The position numbers and the translations under genes were made by a program. 64,000 nt of DNA from Actinoplanes lobatus. Lineage in GTDB: Bacteria; Actinomycetota; Actinomycetes; Mycobacteriales; Micromonosporaceae. Of this stretch, positions 26,279-34,761 are shown in pieces. Below the pieces are notes generated by a model. The model was not told the origin of the DNA. It saw only the letters and a list, made by a program, of their open reading frames with translations, and made no database searches. Numbering within the stretch: the stretch's first letter is position 1; every line of letters starts with the position of its first letter. The stretch is taken from contig NZ_JACHNC010000001.1 in assembly GCF_014205215.1 (NCBI RefSeq), forward strand, positions 9,854,501 to 9,918,500, written 5' to 3'.

Positions 26279-26443
26279 GCGGAAACGCTAGTGTCTGCTT
26301 TCCGTCAGTGACCTCACCCATACGGATGAGTGCGATCAACCGTACGTTCCGTATCCGGGCCACTCGCGAGAGCAACTAAATTACCGTTCAGTCGCGGATC
26401 AACCCGGCGACCCGCCCGAAACGGGACGCCGGGCAGCGCGAAC

Positions 26444-27439
26444 CTAGAGCCGGACCACCATCTTGCCGGTGTTCTCCCCACGAAGCAGACCGAGGAACGC
26501 CTCCGGCGCGTTCTCCAGCCCGTCCACGATCGTCTCCCGGGCGGTGATCCGGCCGTCGCGCAGCCAGCCGCCCACCTCGGCGACGAAGTCGGGGGCCCGG
26601 TGCCCGTGGTTGCCGACGATGAAGCCGCGCAGGTTGAGCTCCTTGCCGATGGCCGCCGCCAGGTTGCGCGGCGCGGCCGCCGGGGTGGTGTCGTTGTACT
26701 GCGCGATCGCGCCGCAGAGCGCCACCCGGCCGAACTTGTTCAGCGAGCCGATCGCGGCCTCCAGGTGGTCGCCACCGACGTTGTCGAAATACACGTCGAT
26801 GCCGTCCGGCGCGGCCGCGCGCAACTGCTCGCGCACCGGGGCGTCCCGGTAGTTGAACGCGGCGTCGAAACCGAGGTCGTCGACCAGGTGGCGGGCCTTC
26901 TCCGCGGAACCGGCGCTGCCGATCACGCGCTTCGCTCCGCGGAGCCGGGCGATCTGGCCGACGACGCTGCCCACCGCGCCGGCCGCGCCGGACACGAAGA
27001 CGGTGTCACCCTCGCGGAATTGCGCGATGTCCAACAGCCCGACGTACGCCGTGAGGCCGGTCATCCCGAGCAGCCCCAGGTAGGCGGAGAGGCTCGGGGC
27101 CGCGGCCGGGTCGACCACCTGCACCCGGGTGGCGTCGGCCGCCGCGAACTCCCGCCAGCCCAGGTTGTGGCTGACGAAGGCGCCCACCGGCACACCGTCG
27201 GCGTTGGAGGCGACCACCTCGCCGACCGCGCCGCCGTCCAGCGGGCGGCCCACCTGGAACGGCGGGATGTAGGACTTCACATCGTTCATCCGGCCCCGCA
27301 TGTACGGGTCGACGGACATGAAGGCGTTGCGGATCAGCACCTGGCCGGGGCCGGGCTCGGGGACCTCGGTCTCGGCGAGCTCGAAGTTGTCGACGGTGGG
27401 CCAGCCCACGGGGCGGGACGCGAGGCGGATCTCTCTCAT
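26444..27439 (-). CDS. NADP-dependent oxidoreductase, MDR family
   Basis: A 331-residue zinc-independent medium-chain reductase of the leukotriene B4 dehydrogenase/CurA group, which reduces activated C=C bonds of enones or similar compounds with NADPH. Family motifs: MSVDPYMRGRMND near residue 45, GLLGMTGLTAYVGL near 135, VFVSGAAGAVGSVVGQIA (nucleotide fold) and GIDVYFDNVGGDHLEAAIG near 230. Start ATG at 27437-27439 is the family start; a longer frame has no support. It diverges from a TetR gene over a 48-bp gap that contains two overlapping palindromes, so control by that TetR is likely, perhaps in response to toxic electrophiles. Confidence 0.9.
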   Translation of the reverse strand: MREIRLASRPVGWPTVDNFELAETEVPEPGPGQVLIRNAFMSVDPYMRGRMNDVKSYIPPFQVGRPLDGGAVGEVVASNADGVPVGAFVSHNLGWREFAAADATRVQVVDPAAAPSLSAYLGLLGMTGLTAYVGLLDIAQFREGDTVFVSGAAGAVGSVVGQIARLRGAKRVIGSAGSAEKARHLVDDLGFDAAFNYRDAPVREQLRAAAPDGIDVYFDNVGGDHLEAAIGSLNKFGRVALCGAIAQYNDTTPAAAPRNLAAAIGKELNLRGFIVGNHGHRAPDFVAEVGGWLRDGRITARETIVDGLENAPEAFLGLLRGENTGKMVVRL

Positions 27440-27442
27440 GGA

Positions 27443-27468
27443 CTCGACACTACGTCGAGAAACTCGAC
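27443..27468. promoter_or_regulatory. Candidate TetR operator with overlapping palindromes
   Basis: CTCGAC (27443), GTCGAG (27454) and CTCGAC (27463) alternate, giving a 17-bp palindrome (spacer ACTAC) overlapping the perfect-armed GTCGAGAAACTCGAC (27454-27468). It lies between the divergent MDR reductase and TetR starts. Confidence 0.6.
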
Positions 27469-27475
27469 ACCGCGT

Positions 27476-27481
27476 TAGGGT
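27476..27481 (+). promoter_or_regulatory. -10 element of likely leaderless TetR gene
   Basis: TAGGGT is 6 bases before the ATG at 27488 and there is no ribosome site, the usual picture for a leaderless actinobacterial transcript. Confidence 0.5.
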
Positions 27482-27487
27482 GTCTGC

Positions 27488-28111
27488 ATGAGCACACTTC
27501 CCGGCCCCGGCCGGCGCCGCGGCCCCAGCAAGGGTGACCAGCGCGAACGCGCCATCCTGGAGACGGCGCGCACCCTGCTGGCCCGGAAGCCCCTCGCCGA
27601 CATCACCATCGACGAGCTGGCCGCCGGCGCGGACATCTCCCGGTCCAGCTTCTACTTCTATTTCGACTCGAAGCTCGCGGTGGTGGTGGCGCTGCTGCAC
27701 GGGCTCACCGGCGAGCTGGGCCGCGACTCCGGCCCGTGGCTGGAGGGCTCCGGCCCGGACGAGGCGGCGCTGCGCCGGTCGCTGACCACGCTCGCCGTGC
27801 TCTGGCGCGATCAGGGCCGGCTGATCTCCGGCGCGCTGGCCGCCGCTCCCGGCTGCCCGCCGCTGGCCGAGTGGCGGGCCGGGCTGCGGGCCGCCCACGT
27901 GGAGCGGCTCGCCGCCCGGATCAGCCGGGACCGGGCCGCCGGCCTGGCGCCGGACGGGCCGGCGCCAAGCGTGCTGGCCGGGCTGGTCGACGATCTGCGG
28001 ACCGCCGCGTTCGCCGCCGCCGCCGATCCGGAGGCGCTGGTGGACGACCTGGTCACGGTCGAGTTGCGGATGCTCTACGGCGATTTCCGGATTCCCCACC
28101 CGATCCGGTGA
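27488..28111 (+). CDS. TetR-family regulator
   Basis: A 207-residue TetR-type repressor. The N-terminal domain has ETARTLLARKPLADITIDEL and the helix-turn-helix AGADISRSSFYFYFDSKLAV (about residues 45-65). The C-terminal ligand domain is helical and Ala/Arg-rich. A very basic N-terminus (PGRRRGPSKGDQR) precedes the DNA-binding domain. It is divergent from the MDR reductase gene and overlaps its control region; it probably represses that gene and itself. The next gene, an F420-type reductase, starts 21 bp after its stop and may be co-transcribed. Confidence 0.9.
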   Translation: MSTLPGPGRRRGPSKGDQRERAILETARTLLARKPLADITIDELAAGADISRSSFYFYFDSKLAVVVALLHGLTGELGRDSGPWLEGSGPDEAALRRSLTTLAVLWRDQGRLISGALAAAPGCPPLAEWRAGLRAAHVERLAARISRDRAAGLAPDGPAPSVLAGLVDDLRTAAFAAAADPEALVDDLVTVELRMLYGDFRIPHPIR

Positions 28112-28132
28112 CCCGGCGCGCACCCTGGGTTC

Positions 28133-28783
28133 ATGCGTATCGGTGTCATTGGAGCGGGTCGGCTCGGCGGCACTCTTGCCAGGTGGTGCGCCGAGAGTGG
28201 GCACGAGGTCGCGGTCACCTCGCGTCATCCGGAGCGGTTGCGTGCCGAGATGGACGGCGACGGCGCGCCGCTGCGGGTGATGCCGATCCCCGAGGCGGCC
28301 GCCTTCGGCGACGTGGTCATCTTCAGCCCGAACTGGTCCTCGGCGCGGGAGGCGATCGACATGACCCGCGACGCGATCGCCGACAAGGTGGTCATCGACG
28401 TGACCAACCCGGAGCCGGACGGCGAACCGGGGCCGGGCGGCCTGGCCGGGATCGGCATGCCGGGCGGGCTGAGCGGCCTGGAGACCCTGATCGAGTGGGC
28501 GCCCGAGGCGCACTGGGCCAAGGCGTTCAACACCATGTCGACCGAGGTGCTCAACCGCCGGCGCGGGCATGACCCGCTACTGACCGAGTACGTCTGCACC
28601 GATCAGCTGGACGCCCGCGAGGCCACCGTCCGGATCATCCGGGATCTCGGGTTCGCCCCGTTCTACGTGGGCGGCCCTCACGCCGCGCTGCTCACCGAGA
28701 CCGGCGGCCCGCTGCGGATGCTCGAGGTCGACGTGCAGGACGCCACCGACGCGCTGGCCGGCGCCCTCGTCACGCTGCACTGA
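28133..28783 (+). CDS. NADPH/F420-type oxidoreductase
   Basis: A 216-residue Rossmann-fold protein of the NADPH-dependent F420 reductase (NpdG/F420_oxidored) family. The dinucleotide motif is VIGAGRLGGTLARWC at residues 4-18, followed by TSRHPERL at the end of strand 2, which suits the NADP 2'-phosphate. VVIDVTNPEP and KAFNTMSTEVLN near residue 135 are typical of the family, as is the C-terminal GFAPFYVGGP. In actinobacteria such proteins either exchange hydride between NADPH and coenzyme F420 or act on other substrates; the exact role cannot be decided. It follows a TetR gene by 21 bp in the same direction. Confidence 0.85.
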   Translation: MRIGVIGAGRLGGTLARWCAESGHEVAVTSRHPERLRAEMDGDGAPLRVMPIPEAAAFGDVVIFSPNWSSAREAIDMTRDAIADKVVIDVTNPEPDGEPGPGGLAGIGMPGGLSGLETLIEWAPEAHWAKAFNTMSTEVLNRRRGHDPLLTEYVCTDQLDAREATVRIIRDLGFAPFYVGGPHAALLTETGGPLRMLEVDVQDATDALAGALVTLH

Positions 28784-28985
28784 CCGAACGCCGGCCCGCC
28801 GTCGTCGCGCCGGCGCAGCCAGGCCGCGTGTGTGTCGCGGGCCGTGGGCGAGCCGGATGTCCCGATGCTGATGGTCACTGCTACCTCCCCGTTGAGGTTC
28901 GTCGCTGCGGCCCGGTTCATCGGCCGCGGCGCCCTCGTCTGAAGGAATTCCGCCGAGCCGGGTTGTCGGGAGCCCTCGCACCCCC

Positions 28986-28991
28986 TAACGT
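28986..28991 (+). promoter_or_regulatory. -10 element of likely leaderless ArsR gene
   Basis: TAACGT ends 8 bases before the ATG at 29000. No ribosome site is present. The 216-bp gap before it (28784-28999) shows no gene I can support, although a GGGAGG followed by GTG near 28880 on the minus strand resembles a decayed start. Confidence 0.45.
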
Positions 28992-29008
28992 ACAACCACA
29001 TGGTTGTA
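28991..29008. promoter_or_regulatory. Palindromic operator across the ArsR start codon
   Basis: TACAACCACATGGTTGTA is an 18-bp palindrome, broken only at its central two bases, that contains the ATG of the ArsR gene. Its shape fits an ArsR-family operator, so the protein would block its own transcript start. Confidence 0.65.
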
Positions 29009-29332
29009 GATTCCGGGGTTGCCGACGCCGACCGCGTCTTCCACGCCCTGGCCGACGCGACCCGGCGCGACATCCTGACCCGGGTGATCCGCAGCGGGAT
29101 GTCCGTCTCGGAGCTGGCCCGTCTCTATCCGATGAGCTTCGCCGCGGTGCAGAAGCACGTCGTGGTTCTGGAGCGGGCCGCCCTGGTCAGCAAGACCCGG
29201 CGCGGACGGGAGCAGATCGTGCGGGGAGAGGTCGAGGCGCTGCGCCGGGTGGCGCGGCTGCTGGACGCCTACGAGCGGTTGTGGCGGCATCGGGCCGCCG
29301 CCATCGAGGAGATCCTGGAGGAGGAGCAGTGA
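29000..29332 (+). CDS. ArsR-family regulator
   Basis: A 110-residue winged-helix regulator of the ArsR type. The family's opening VFHALADATRRDIL (residues 13-26) and the helix-turn-helix MSVSELARLYPMSFAAVQKH are clear. No metal-binding cysteines are present, so it is of the group that controls SRPBCC-protein genes rather than metal genes. Its stop overlaps the GTG of the SRPBCC gene by 4 bp, a common regulator-enzyme pair in actinobacteria. An 18-bp palindrome covers its start codon, pointing to autorepression. Confidence 0.93.
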   Translation: MVVDSGVADADRVFHALADATRRDILTRVIRSGMSVSELARLYPMSFAAVQKHVVVLERAALVSKTRRGREQIVRGEVEALRRVARLLDAYERLWRHRAAAIEEILEEEQ

Positions 29333-29814
29333 CGGTCATCAGCAGCACCAAGGACGTCGGCGCGCTGACGCTGACCTTCGTCGCCGAGTTCGCGGCGCCG
29401 GTGGACCGGGTCTGGCAGGTCTGGGCCGATCCGCGCAAGCTGGAGCGCTGGTGGGGCCCGCCGACCTGGCCGGCCACCTTCGACCGGTACGACTTCAAGC
29501 CCGGTGGCGCGGTCCGCTACCACATGACCGGGCCGGACGGGACGAAGGCGCGGGGCTGGTGGGCGATCACCGACATCGACGAGCCGTCCCGTCTGGAGTT
29601 CGACGACGGGTTCGCCGGCGACGACGGCGAGCCGGTGGACCCGGAGGACGTCACGCACGCCGTGGTCACCCTGGAGGCGGCCGGCCCGGGCACCCGGATG
29701 ACGACGGTCTCCACCTTCCGCAGCGCGGAGCAGCTGGAACGGATGGCCGAAATGGGCATGGAGGAGGGCATGCGGCTCGCGATGGGCCAGATCGACGCGA
29801 TCCTCGCGGACTGA
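29329..29814 (+). CDS. SRPBCC/AHSA1-domain protein
   Basis: A 161-residue START-like protein of the SRPBCC/AHSA1 family. Typical features are LTFVAEFAAPVDRVWQVWADPRKLERWWGP at the start (residues about 13-42), GGAVRYHMTGPDG, and the C-terminal helix EEGMRLAMGQIDAIL. The fold makes a deep hydrophobic pocket for lipid-like ligands; the ligand is unknown. GTG at 29329 is used because it overlaps the ArsR stop (GTGA) and a GGAGGAG site precedes it. It is translationally coupled to, and presumably controlled by, the ArsR protein. Confidence 0.92.
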   Translation: MTVISSTKDVGALTLTFVAEFAAPVDRVWQVWADPRKLERWWGPPTWPATFDRYDFKPGGAVRYHMTGPDGTKARGWWAITDIDEPSRLEFDDGFAGDDGEPVDPEDVTHAVVTLEAAGPGTRMTTVSTFRSAEQLERMAEMGMEEGMRLAMGQIDAILAD

Positions 29815-29886
29815 AAGGGCCTGCACCGCGTATCCGGGCGCGGTAGCGTCGGAAACGTTCCCGACGAGCGCGCCCGGAGGGGCCTG

Positions 29887-31047
29887 ATGCCCACCTGGCT
29901 GATCCTGTTTGCCGCGCTGGCCGCGGTGGCCGCCGGTGTGTTCGTGGTTCGCCGTCGTGCCCGGCCGGCCGGTGGCGGGGCGGGCGATCCGGGCGCCGCG
30001 GGGCGGATCACGGAGCTCACCGAGACGCTGCGGGAGCGCGACGCCGAGCTGGAGCGGCTGCGGGCCGAGTTGGACGCGCAGGAGCAGGTGGCGCAGGACC
30101 GGCAGCGGGAGCTGAACCAGCGGCTGCGGCGCCGGGCCCGGGAGGCGATCGACGACACGGCCGAGGTGATCGGCGGCAAGCTGGCGGACGTGGTGCGGCA
30201 GGTGGGCGCCGCCCGGCACGCGGCGGCCTCCACCCACGAGGGGGTGACGATCACCAGTGACGCGGCGAGCGTGCTGGTCCGGCGGGCGCACAGCGCCGAC
30301 GAGGCGGCCACCGCACTGAACGCCAGCCTGCGCCAGGTGGCCGGGATCGCCAGCGTGATCTCCGGGATCGCCTCGCAGACCCGGCTGCTGGCGCTGAACG
30401 CCACCATCGAGGCGGTCCGGGCCGGCGAGGCCGGCAGCGGGTTCGCGGTGGTCGCCGACGAGGTGAAGGGCCTGGCCGACACGACCGCCGACTCCACCGA
30501 GCAGATCACCAGCACGGTCGCGACGCTGGAGGCGGACGTCGCCCAGATGGGCCAGACGCTGAGCGCCATCATCTCCGACGTCGGCGACATCGAGGCCGCG
30601 ATGCGCCACCTCGACGGGATCGCCGACCAGCAGCACGACATCGTCGGGCAGCTGCACCGCAGCGTCGAGGCGACGATGGCCCAGATCTCGGACCTGTCCG
30701 ACGTGGCCGAGCGGCTGGAGCGCCGCCGGCACGACCGGCTGCCGGTCAAGGGGACGGTCCGGTTGGAGACGGCGTCACTGTCGGCGCCGGTCACCGCCGA
30801 GATGATCGACCTCAGCTCGGACGGGCTGGGCTGCCTGATCCCGGCCGGCGCCCGGATCGCGGACGGTGAGCTGGTGCGCGTCCAGTTCGCGTGGGACGGC
30901 CTGGCCGCGGGCGCCGACGCCCGGGTGGTCCGCCGGATGACACGCGGCGACGGCACCGAGATCGGTCTGGAGTTCCAGGGCGTGCCCGAGCACACCCGGG
31001 ACGAGGTGATCCGCTTCCTGTCCCGGCAGATCCCCGCGCGGCCCTAG
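29887..31047 (+). CDS. MCP signalling domain fused to PilZ domain
   Basis: A 386-residue membrane-anchored protein. Residues 5-21 form one N-terminal helix; a coiled coil follows (about 40-85). The methyl-accepting signalling domain has its conserved hairpin tip around [20 protein letters not shown] and [14 protein letters not shown] (about 163-197). The C-terminal part (about 278-383) is a PilZ domain with both c-di-GMP motifs: RRHDR at 280-284 and DLSSDG at 308-313. There is no outer sensor domain. The likely role is to pass c-di-GMP levels to, or take cues from, chemoreceptor-type signalling, but no che gene is nearby. Gene stands alone, with GGAGGG upstream of its ATG. Confidence 0.9.
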   Translation: MPTWLILFAALAAVAAGVFVVRRRARPAGGGAGDPGAAGRITELTETLRERDAELERLRAELDAQEQVAQDRQRELNQRLRRRAREAIDDTAEVIGGKLADVVRQVGAARHAAASTHEGVTITSDAASVLVRRAHSADEAATALNASLRQVAGIASVISGIASQTRLLALNATIEAVRAGEAGSGFAVVADEVKGLADTTADSTEQITSTVATLEADVAQMGQTLSAIISDVGDIEAAMRHLDGIADQQHDIVGQLHRSVEATMAQISDLSDVAERLERRRHDRLPVKGTVRLETASLSAPVTAEMIDLSSDGLGCLIPAGARIADGELVRVQFAWDGLAAGADARVVRRMTRGDGTEIGLEFQGVPEHTRDEVIRFLSRQIPARP

Positions 31048-31073
31048 CCCTCCACGCCCCGCCGGGCCGCGAT

Positions 31074-31691
31074 TCATGCCTCCTGCGGGAACACGCCCGG
31101 TAGGTCCTCGGTGAGATAGCGCTGCACCGCCGGGCCGACCGCGGCGACCAGCGCGTCGGTCGGCGCGGAGGCCAGCGGCTCCACCTTGATCACGTACCGG
31201 GCCATCGCGAGGCCGACCAGGTGGCTGGCCGCCAGGGTGACCCGCAGGTGCGCCTCCGCCGGGTCGAGGCCCAGCTTGGGCACCGCCCGGCGCAGGATCT
31301 GGGTGATGATGAACTCGCGGAACAGCTTGGTGGTCCACTCGGTGCCGACGACCGATCGCAGCAGCGCCACGGCGGCCGCGCCGCGCGGCCCGTCCCACAT
31401 GCCGAGGAAGGCGCGGACGAACCGGACACCGATCTCGTCCCGCTCCCCCGCGGTCGCCTCGTTGATCAGGTCGATCGGGTCGACCGGCGAGTTCATCGTC
31501 GCCAGGAACAGCTTGTCCTTGGTGCCGAAGTAGTGGTGCACGAGCGCCGGGTCCACCCCGGCGCCGGTCGCGATCGCGCGGATCGAGGCGCCGTCGTACC
31601 CCTTCTCGGCGAACGCGCTGCGCGCGGCCACGAGAATCGCCTCGCGCGTGTCCGGGTTGCCGGGCCGGCGTCCGGTCCGTCGCACCATCAA
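31074..31691 (-). CDS. TetR-family regulator of ABC exporter
   Basis: A 205-residue TetR-type protein with DNA-binding domain at residues 12-60 (TREAILVAARSAFAEKGYDG, then IRAIATGAGVDPALVHHYFG). The C-terminal domain resembles the group that responds to small hydrophobic compounds. It is the third gene of an operon with an ABC ATPase and an ABC-2 permease (19 bp after the permease). It probably represses the operon through palindromic sites upstream of the ATPase gene near 33244. Effector unknown. Confidence 0.9.
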   Translation of the reverse strand: MMVRRTGRRPGNPDTREAILVAARSAFAEKGYDGASIRAIATGAGVDPALVHHYFGTKDKLFLATMNSPVDPIDLINEATAGERDEIGVRFVRAFLGMWDGPRGAAAVALLRSVVGTEWTTKLFREFIITQILRRAVPKLGLDPAEAHLRVTLAASHLVGLAMARYVIKVEPLASAPTDALVAAVGPAVQRYLTEDLPGVFPQEA

Positions 31692-31710
31692 ACCCCTTTT
31701 CCTGTACGCC

Positions 31711-32439
31711 CTAAGCGGTCCTCCGGCGCAGGGTGGCCGCGCCGAGGATCAGGGCCACCACGATCGATCCCACCACGACGGTGAGGTCCCGCCACATGAT
31801 GCCTGTCGGCTCGGCGTGCACACCCACCTCGGTCAGCGCCTCCACGGAGTAGGACATCGGCAGCACGTTGCTGATCGTCTGGAGCCAGCCGGCCATCTCG
31901 TCGCGCGGCACGAACAGCCCGCAGAGCAGCAGCTGGGGCGCCACCACGAGCGGCATGAACTGCACCGCCTGGAACTCGGTACGGGCGAAGGCACTGCACA
32001 GCAGGCCGAGCGCGACACCGAGCACGGCGTTGGCGACCGCGATCAGGATGACCAGGCCGATGCTCCCGGCGGTCCGCATGTCCAGTGCCCAGTAGGAGAA
32101 GGTGGCCGCCACCGTCGCCTGCGCACCGGCCGCGACACCGAACGCCACGCCGTAGCCGAACAGCAGATCGATCTTGCCGACCGGGGTGGTGAAGAGCCTC
32201 TCCAGGGTGCCGGTGGTGCGTTCCCGCAGCATGGCGATGCTGGTGATCAGGAACATCACGATGAACGGGAAGACGCCGAGCATGGTGAGGGCGACCCGGT
32301 CGAAGACGGCGGGCTGGCCCTCGTACATGAAGTAGATCAGGGTGATCAGCAGCGTCGGGACCACCACGATGAGGCCGATGGTCCGCGGGTCGTGCCGCAG
32401 CTGGCCGAGGATCCGCCTGATGGTGCTGACGAGGATCAT
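31711..32439 (-). CDS. ABC-2 type exporter permease
   Basis: A 242-residue membrane subunit of an ABC-2 exporter with six hydrophobic segments. Typical sequence includes VVPTLLITLIYFMYEG at the first segment, FIVMFLITSIAMLRERTTGTLERL (about residues 75-100), and FMPLVVAPQLLLCGLFVPRDEMAGWLQ near the end. Subunits like this export drugs, lipids or small peptides; the cargo is unknown. It lies 55 bp after the ATPase gene and 19 bp before the TetR gene in one operon. Confidence 0.9.
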   Translation of the reverse strand: MILVSTIRRILGQLRHDPRTIGLIVVVPTLLITLIYFMYEGQPAVFDRVALTMLGVFPFIVMFLITSIAMLRERTTGTLERLFTTPVGKIDLLFGYGVAFGVAAGAQATVAATFSYWALDMRTAGSIGLVILIAVANAVLGVALGLLCSAFARTEFQAVQFMPLVVAPQLLLCGLFVPRDEMAGWLQTISNVLPMSYSVEALTEVGVHAEPTGIMWRDLTVVVGSIVVALILGAATLRRRTA

Positions 32440-32494
32440 GCCGAGTCTCCCGACTTCCGGACAAGAGCGCGATCATGACGCTCGCTACGCTCGG

Positions 32495-33220
32495 TCATGC
32501 CGCGACCTCTTCCTGGCGCCGGATCAGGTTGAGGAACGCCTGGTCGAGGTCGTCGACGCCGGCGGTGGCCTTGACGCCGGCCGGGGTGTCGTCGGCGATC
32601 AGCGCGCCCTCGCGGATCAGCAGCAGCCGGTCGCAGCGGTTGGCCTCGTCCATCACGTGGCTGGACACCAGGACGGTGGCGCCGTCGGCGGCGAGGCGGC
32701 GGAAGTGGTCCCACAGCTCGTCGCGCAGCACCGGGTCCTGCCCGACGGTCGGCTCGTCGAGGACCAGCAGCTCGGGGCGGCTGACGATCGCGCAGGCCAG
32801 CGACGCGCGGCTGCGCTGGCCACCGGACAGGTTCGCCACCAGCTGCCCGCGCGCCGCGGTCAGGCCGACCGCCTCGACCGCCTCGTCGGCGGCGGCCGCC
32901 TTGAGACCGTAGAGCGAGGCGAAGTAGCGGGCGTTCTCCGCCACGGTGAGGTCGGCGTAGACGCTCGGCGCCTGGGTCAGGTAACCGATCCGGCGGCGCA
33001 GCGCCGCGGACCCGGCCGGGTGGCCGAGCACCGTCACCGTGCCGGACGCGACGATCTGCACGCCGACGACGGCACGCATCAGCGTGGTCTTGCCGCTGCC
33101 GCTCGGGCCGAGCAGGCCGGTGACGCTGCCGCGCGGGATGACGCAGGAGAAGCCGTCCAGAACGGCCCTCTTCCCGCGTCTCACGACGAGGTCGCGGACC
33201 TCGATCGCTTCGGACATCAT
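32495..33220 (-). CDS. ABC exporter ATPase
   Basis: An ATPase subunit of about 241 residues with Walker A GLLGPSGSGKTTLMRAV, signature NLSGGQRSRASLA, Walker B PELLVLDEPTVGQDP and switch His in VLVSSHVMDEANRCDR. It powers the ABC-2 permease encoded next. Three ATG codons compete: 33241 has no ribosome site, whereas the ATG pair at 33220 and 33217 follows GGGAGGA directly, so I prefer 33220. Operon order is ATPase, permease, TetR. Half-sites for a repressor are seen just upstream. Confidence 0.88.
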   Translation of the reverse strand: MMSEAIEVRDLVVRRGKRAVLDGFSCVIPRGSVTGLLGPSGSGKTTLMRAVVGVQIVASGTVTVLGHPAGSAALRRRIGYLTQAPSVYADLTVAENARYFASLYGLKAAAADEAVEAVGLTAARGQLVANLSGGQRSRASLACAIVSRPELLVLDEPTVGQDPVLRDELWDHFRRLAADGATVLVSSHVMDEANRCDRLLLIREGALIADDTPAGVKATAGVDDLDQAFLNLIRRQEEVAA

Positions 33221-33243
33221 TCCTCCCGGGGAACTCATCAAGT

Positions 33244-33255
33244 GTTGAACTCAAC
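33244..33255. promoter_or_regulatory. Candidate operator upstream of ABC exporter operon
   Basis: GTTGAACTCAAC has perfect 5-bp arms (GTTGA/TCAAC), and a related CAACTCAACACATGATGA lies at 33288-33305, mirrored by TCATCAAGTGTTGA at 33235-33248. Likely target of the operon's own TetR protein (inference). Confidence 0.4.
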
Positions 33256-33292
33256 GGTAGATGAATTCCCCGGAACGGGGCAAGGCTCCAAC

Positions 33293-33937
33293 TCAACACA
33301 TGATGAAATGGCCCACGTCCTCGTCGGTGAGCTGCTCGAAGTCCTCGTACCAGCGGCCCACCGCGTAGAACGGGTCGGGCGCGCTCAGGCACACCACCTC
33401 GTCGGCCTCGGCGGACAGCGCGTCCCGGGCCTGCGGCGCGCACACCGGCGCGGCCAGGATCAGCCGGCCCGGTCCCTGTTCGCGCACCCAGCGCAGCGCC
33501 GCGTGCGCGGTCACCCCGGTGGCCAGCCCGTCGTCGACCACGATCACCGTGCGGCCGGCCACCGGCGGGGCGGGGCGGCCGCCGCGGTAGAGCTGGATCC
33601 GGCGGGCCAGTTCGGCCCGCTCGGCGGCCAGGACACCGGCGAGGTCGGCCTCGGTGACCCCGGCGTAGCGCAGGTTGTCCGGGTCGTACACGGGCGGGCC
33701 GTCCTCGGCGATGGCGCCCACCCCGAACTCCGGGTACCGGGGCGAGCCGATCTTGCGGGCCACCACGATGTCGAGATCACCGCCGAGCCGCTCGGCGACC
33801 GGCCCGGCCACCGGCAGGCCACCCCGTGGGAGGGCCAGGACCAGCGGATGCCGGTCGGCGCCGAGAAGCTGCGCCAGGCGGCCGGCGAGCGCCCGGCCCG
33901 CCTCGGCCCGATTCGCGAAGATCATCGCCGGACTCAC
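33293..33937 (-). CDS. Phosphoribosyltransferase-like protein
   Basis: A 214-residue type I phosphoribosyltransferase-fold protein. The PRPP-binding loop VIVVDDGLATGVTA is at residues 131-144, and the N-terminal ADRHPLVLALPRGGLPVA near 28-43 is typical of a stand-alone group often found beside dienelactone-hydrolase-like proteins (family knowledge). The substrate base is unknown. The ATG overlaps the stop of the upstream hydrolase gene by 4 bp, so the two are co-translated. In related genomes such pairs are often stress-induced, which the sequence here cannot show. Confidence 0.88.
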   Translation of the reverse strand: MSPAMIFANRAEAGRALAGRLAQLLGADRHPLVLALPRGGLPVAGPVAERLGGDLDIVVARKIGSPRYPEFGVGAIAEDGPPVYDPDNLRYAGVTEADLAGVLAAERAELARRIQLYRGGRPAPPVAGRTVIVVDDGLATGVTAHAALRWVREQGPGRLILAAPVCAPQARDALSAEADEVVCLSAPDPFYAVGRWYEDFEQLTDEDVGHFIMC

Positions 33938-34599
33938 CTCGCCATCGCCGGCACCAGGTGATCGCCGAACCAGTGGCCCGCCTCCTCGGCCACCGTCTCC
34001 AGCGCCCCGGGCTCCTCGAACAGATGCGTGGCGCCGGCCACGATCCGCAGGTCGGCGCGGATCCGCATGGTGTTGCGGGCCTCCTCGTTGAGGTCGATCA
34101 CCTGAGGGTCGTGCTCACCCACGATGAGCAGCGTGGGCGCGCGCACCTCGACCAGCGCCGGCCCGGCCAGATCCGGGCGGCCACCGCGGGACACCACGGC
34201 GCGGACCGCCGACGGCCGGGCCGCCGCCGCGACCAGGGCCGCGCCTCCGCCGGTGCTCGCCCCGAACAGGCCGAGCGGCAGAGCCGCGGTGGGCGGCTGC
34301 ACCCGCATCCAGTCGATGATCCCGACCAGGCGGTCGGCGAGCAGGCCGATGTCGAAGCGCAGCTCACCGGTACGCGCGTCGCGTACCTCCTCCTCGGGGG
34401 TGAGCAGGTCGGCCAGCACGGTGGCGAACCGCCGCCGGTTGAGCTCGGCGGCCACCACGCGGTTGCGGGGACTGTGCCGGGAGCTGCCGCTGCCGTGGGC
34501 GAACAGCACCACCCCGGTGGCGTGCTCGGGAAGCGTCATGTCGGCGTCCAGGCGTACCGAACCCAGTTCGATTCGTTCCTGGGTCATCCAGGTCGTCAT
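33934..34599 (-). CDS. Dienelactone hydrolase-like alpha/beta hydrolase
   Basis: A 221-residue alpha/beta hydrolase. Nucleophile elbow GASTGGG with Ser 115, acid in GEHDPQVI (near 170) and base in GATHLFEEPG (near 200) complete the triad. The oxyanion region is LFAHGSGSSRHSPRN near 33-47. The start at ATG 34597-34599 is supported by an AGGAGAAGG site; a frame 18 codons longer lacks this. It is the first gene of a two-gene operon with the phosphoribosyltransferase. Natural substrate unknown. Confidence 0.9.
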   Translation of the reverse strand: MTTWMTQERIELGSVRLDADMTLPEHATGVVLFAHGSGSSRHSPRNRVVAAELNRRRFATVLADLLTPEEEVRDARTGELRFDIGLLADRLVGIIDWMRVQPPTAALPLGLFGASTGGGAALVAAAARPSAVRAVVSRGGRPDLAGPALVEVRAPTLLIVGEHDPQVIDLNEEARNTMRIRADLRIVAGATHLFEEPGALETVAEEAGHWFGDHLVPAMAR

Positions 34600-34761
34600 C
34601 GTCCGTCCCTTCTCCTGCGTAGATGACGCCGGGGGGACGACGGTCCACGGCACTGGAATACCCGCGGATGACCGGGAAAACCCTCAACGCCGAGCCGCAT
34701 GCTGTCCTGGCCACTCCGGTTGAACGAACCCAGCGTCGTTGATCAGCATGGATACCGCCTC

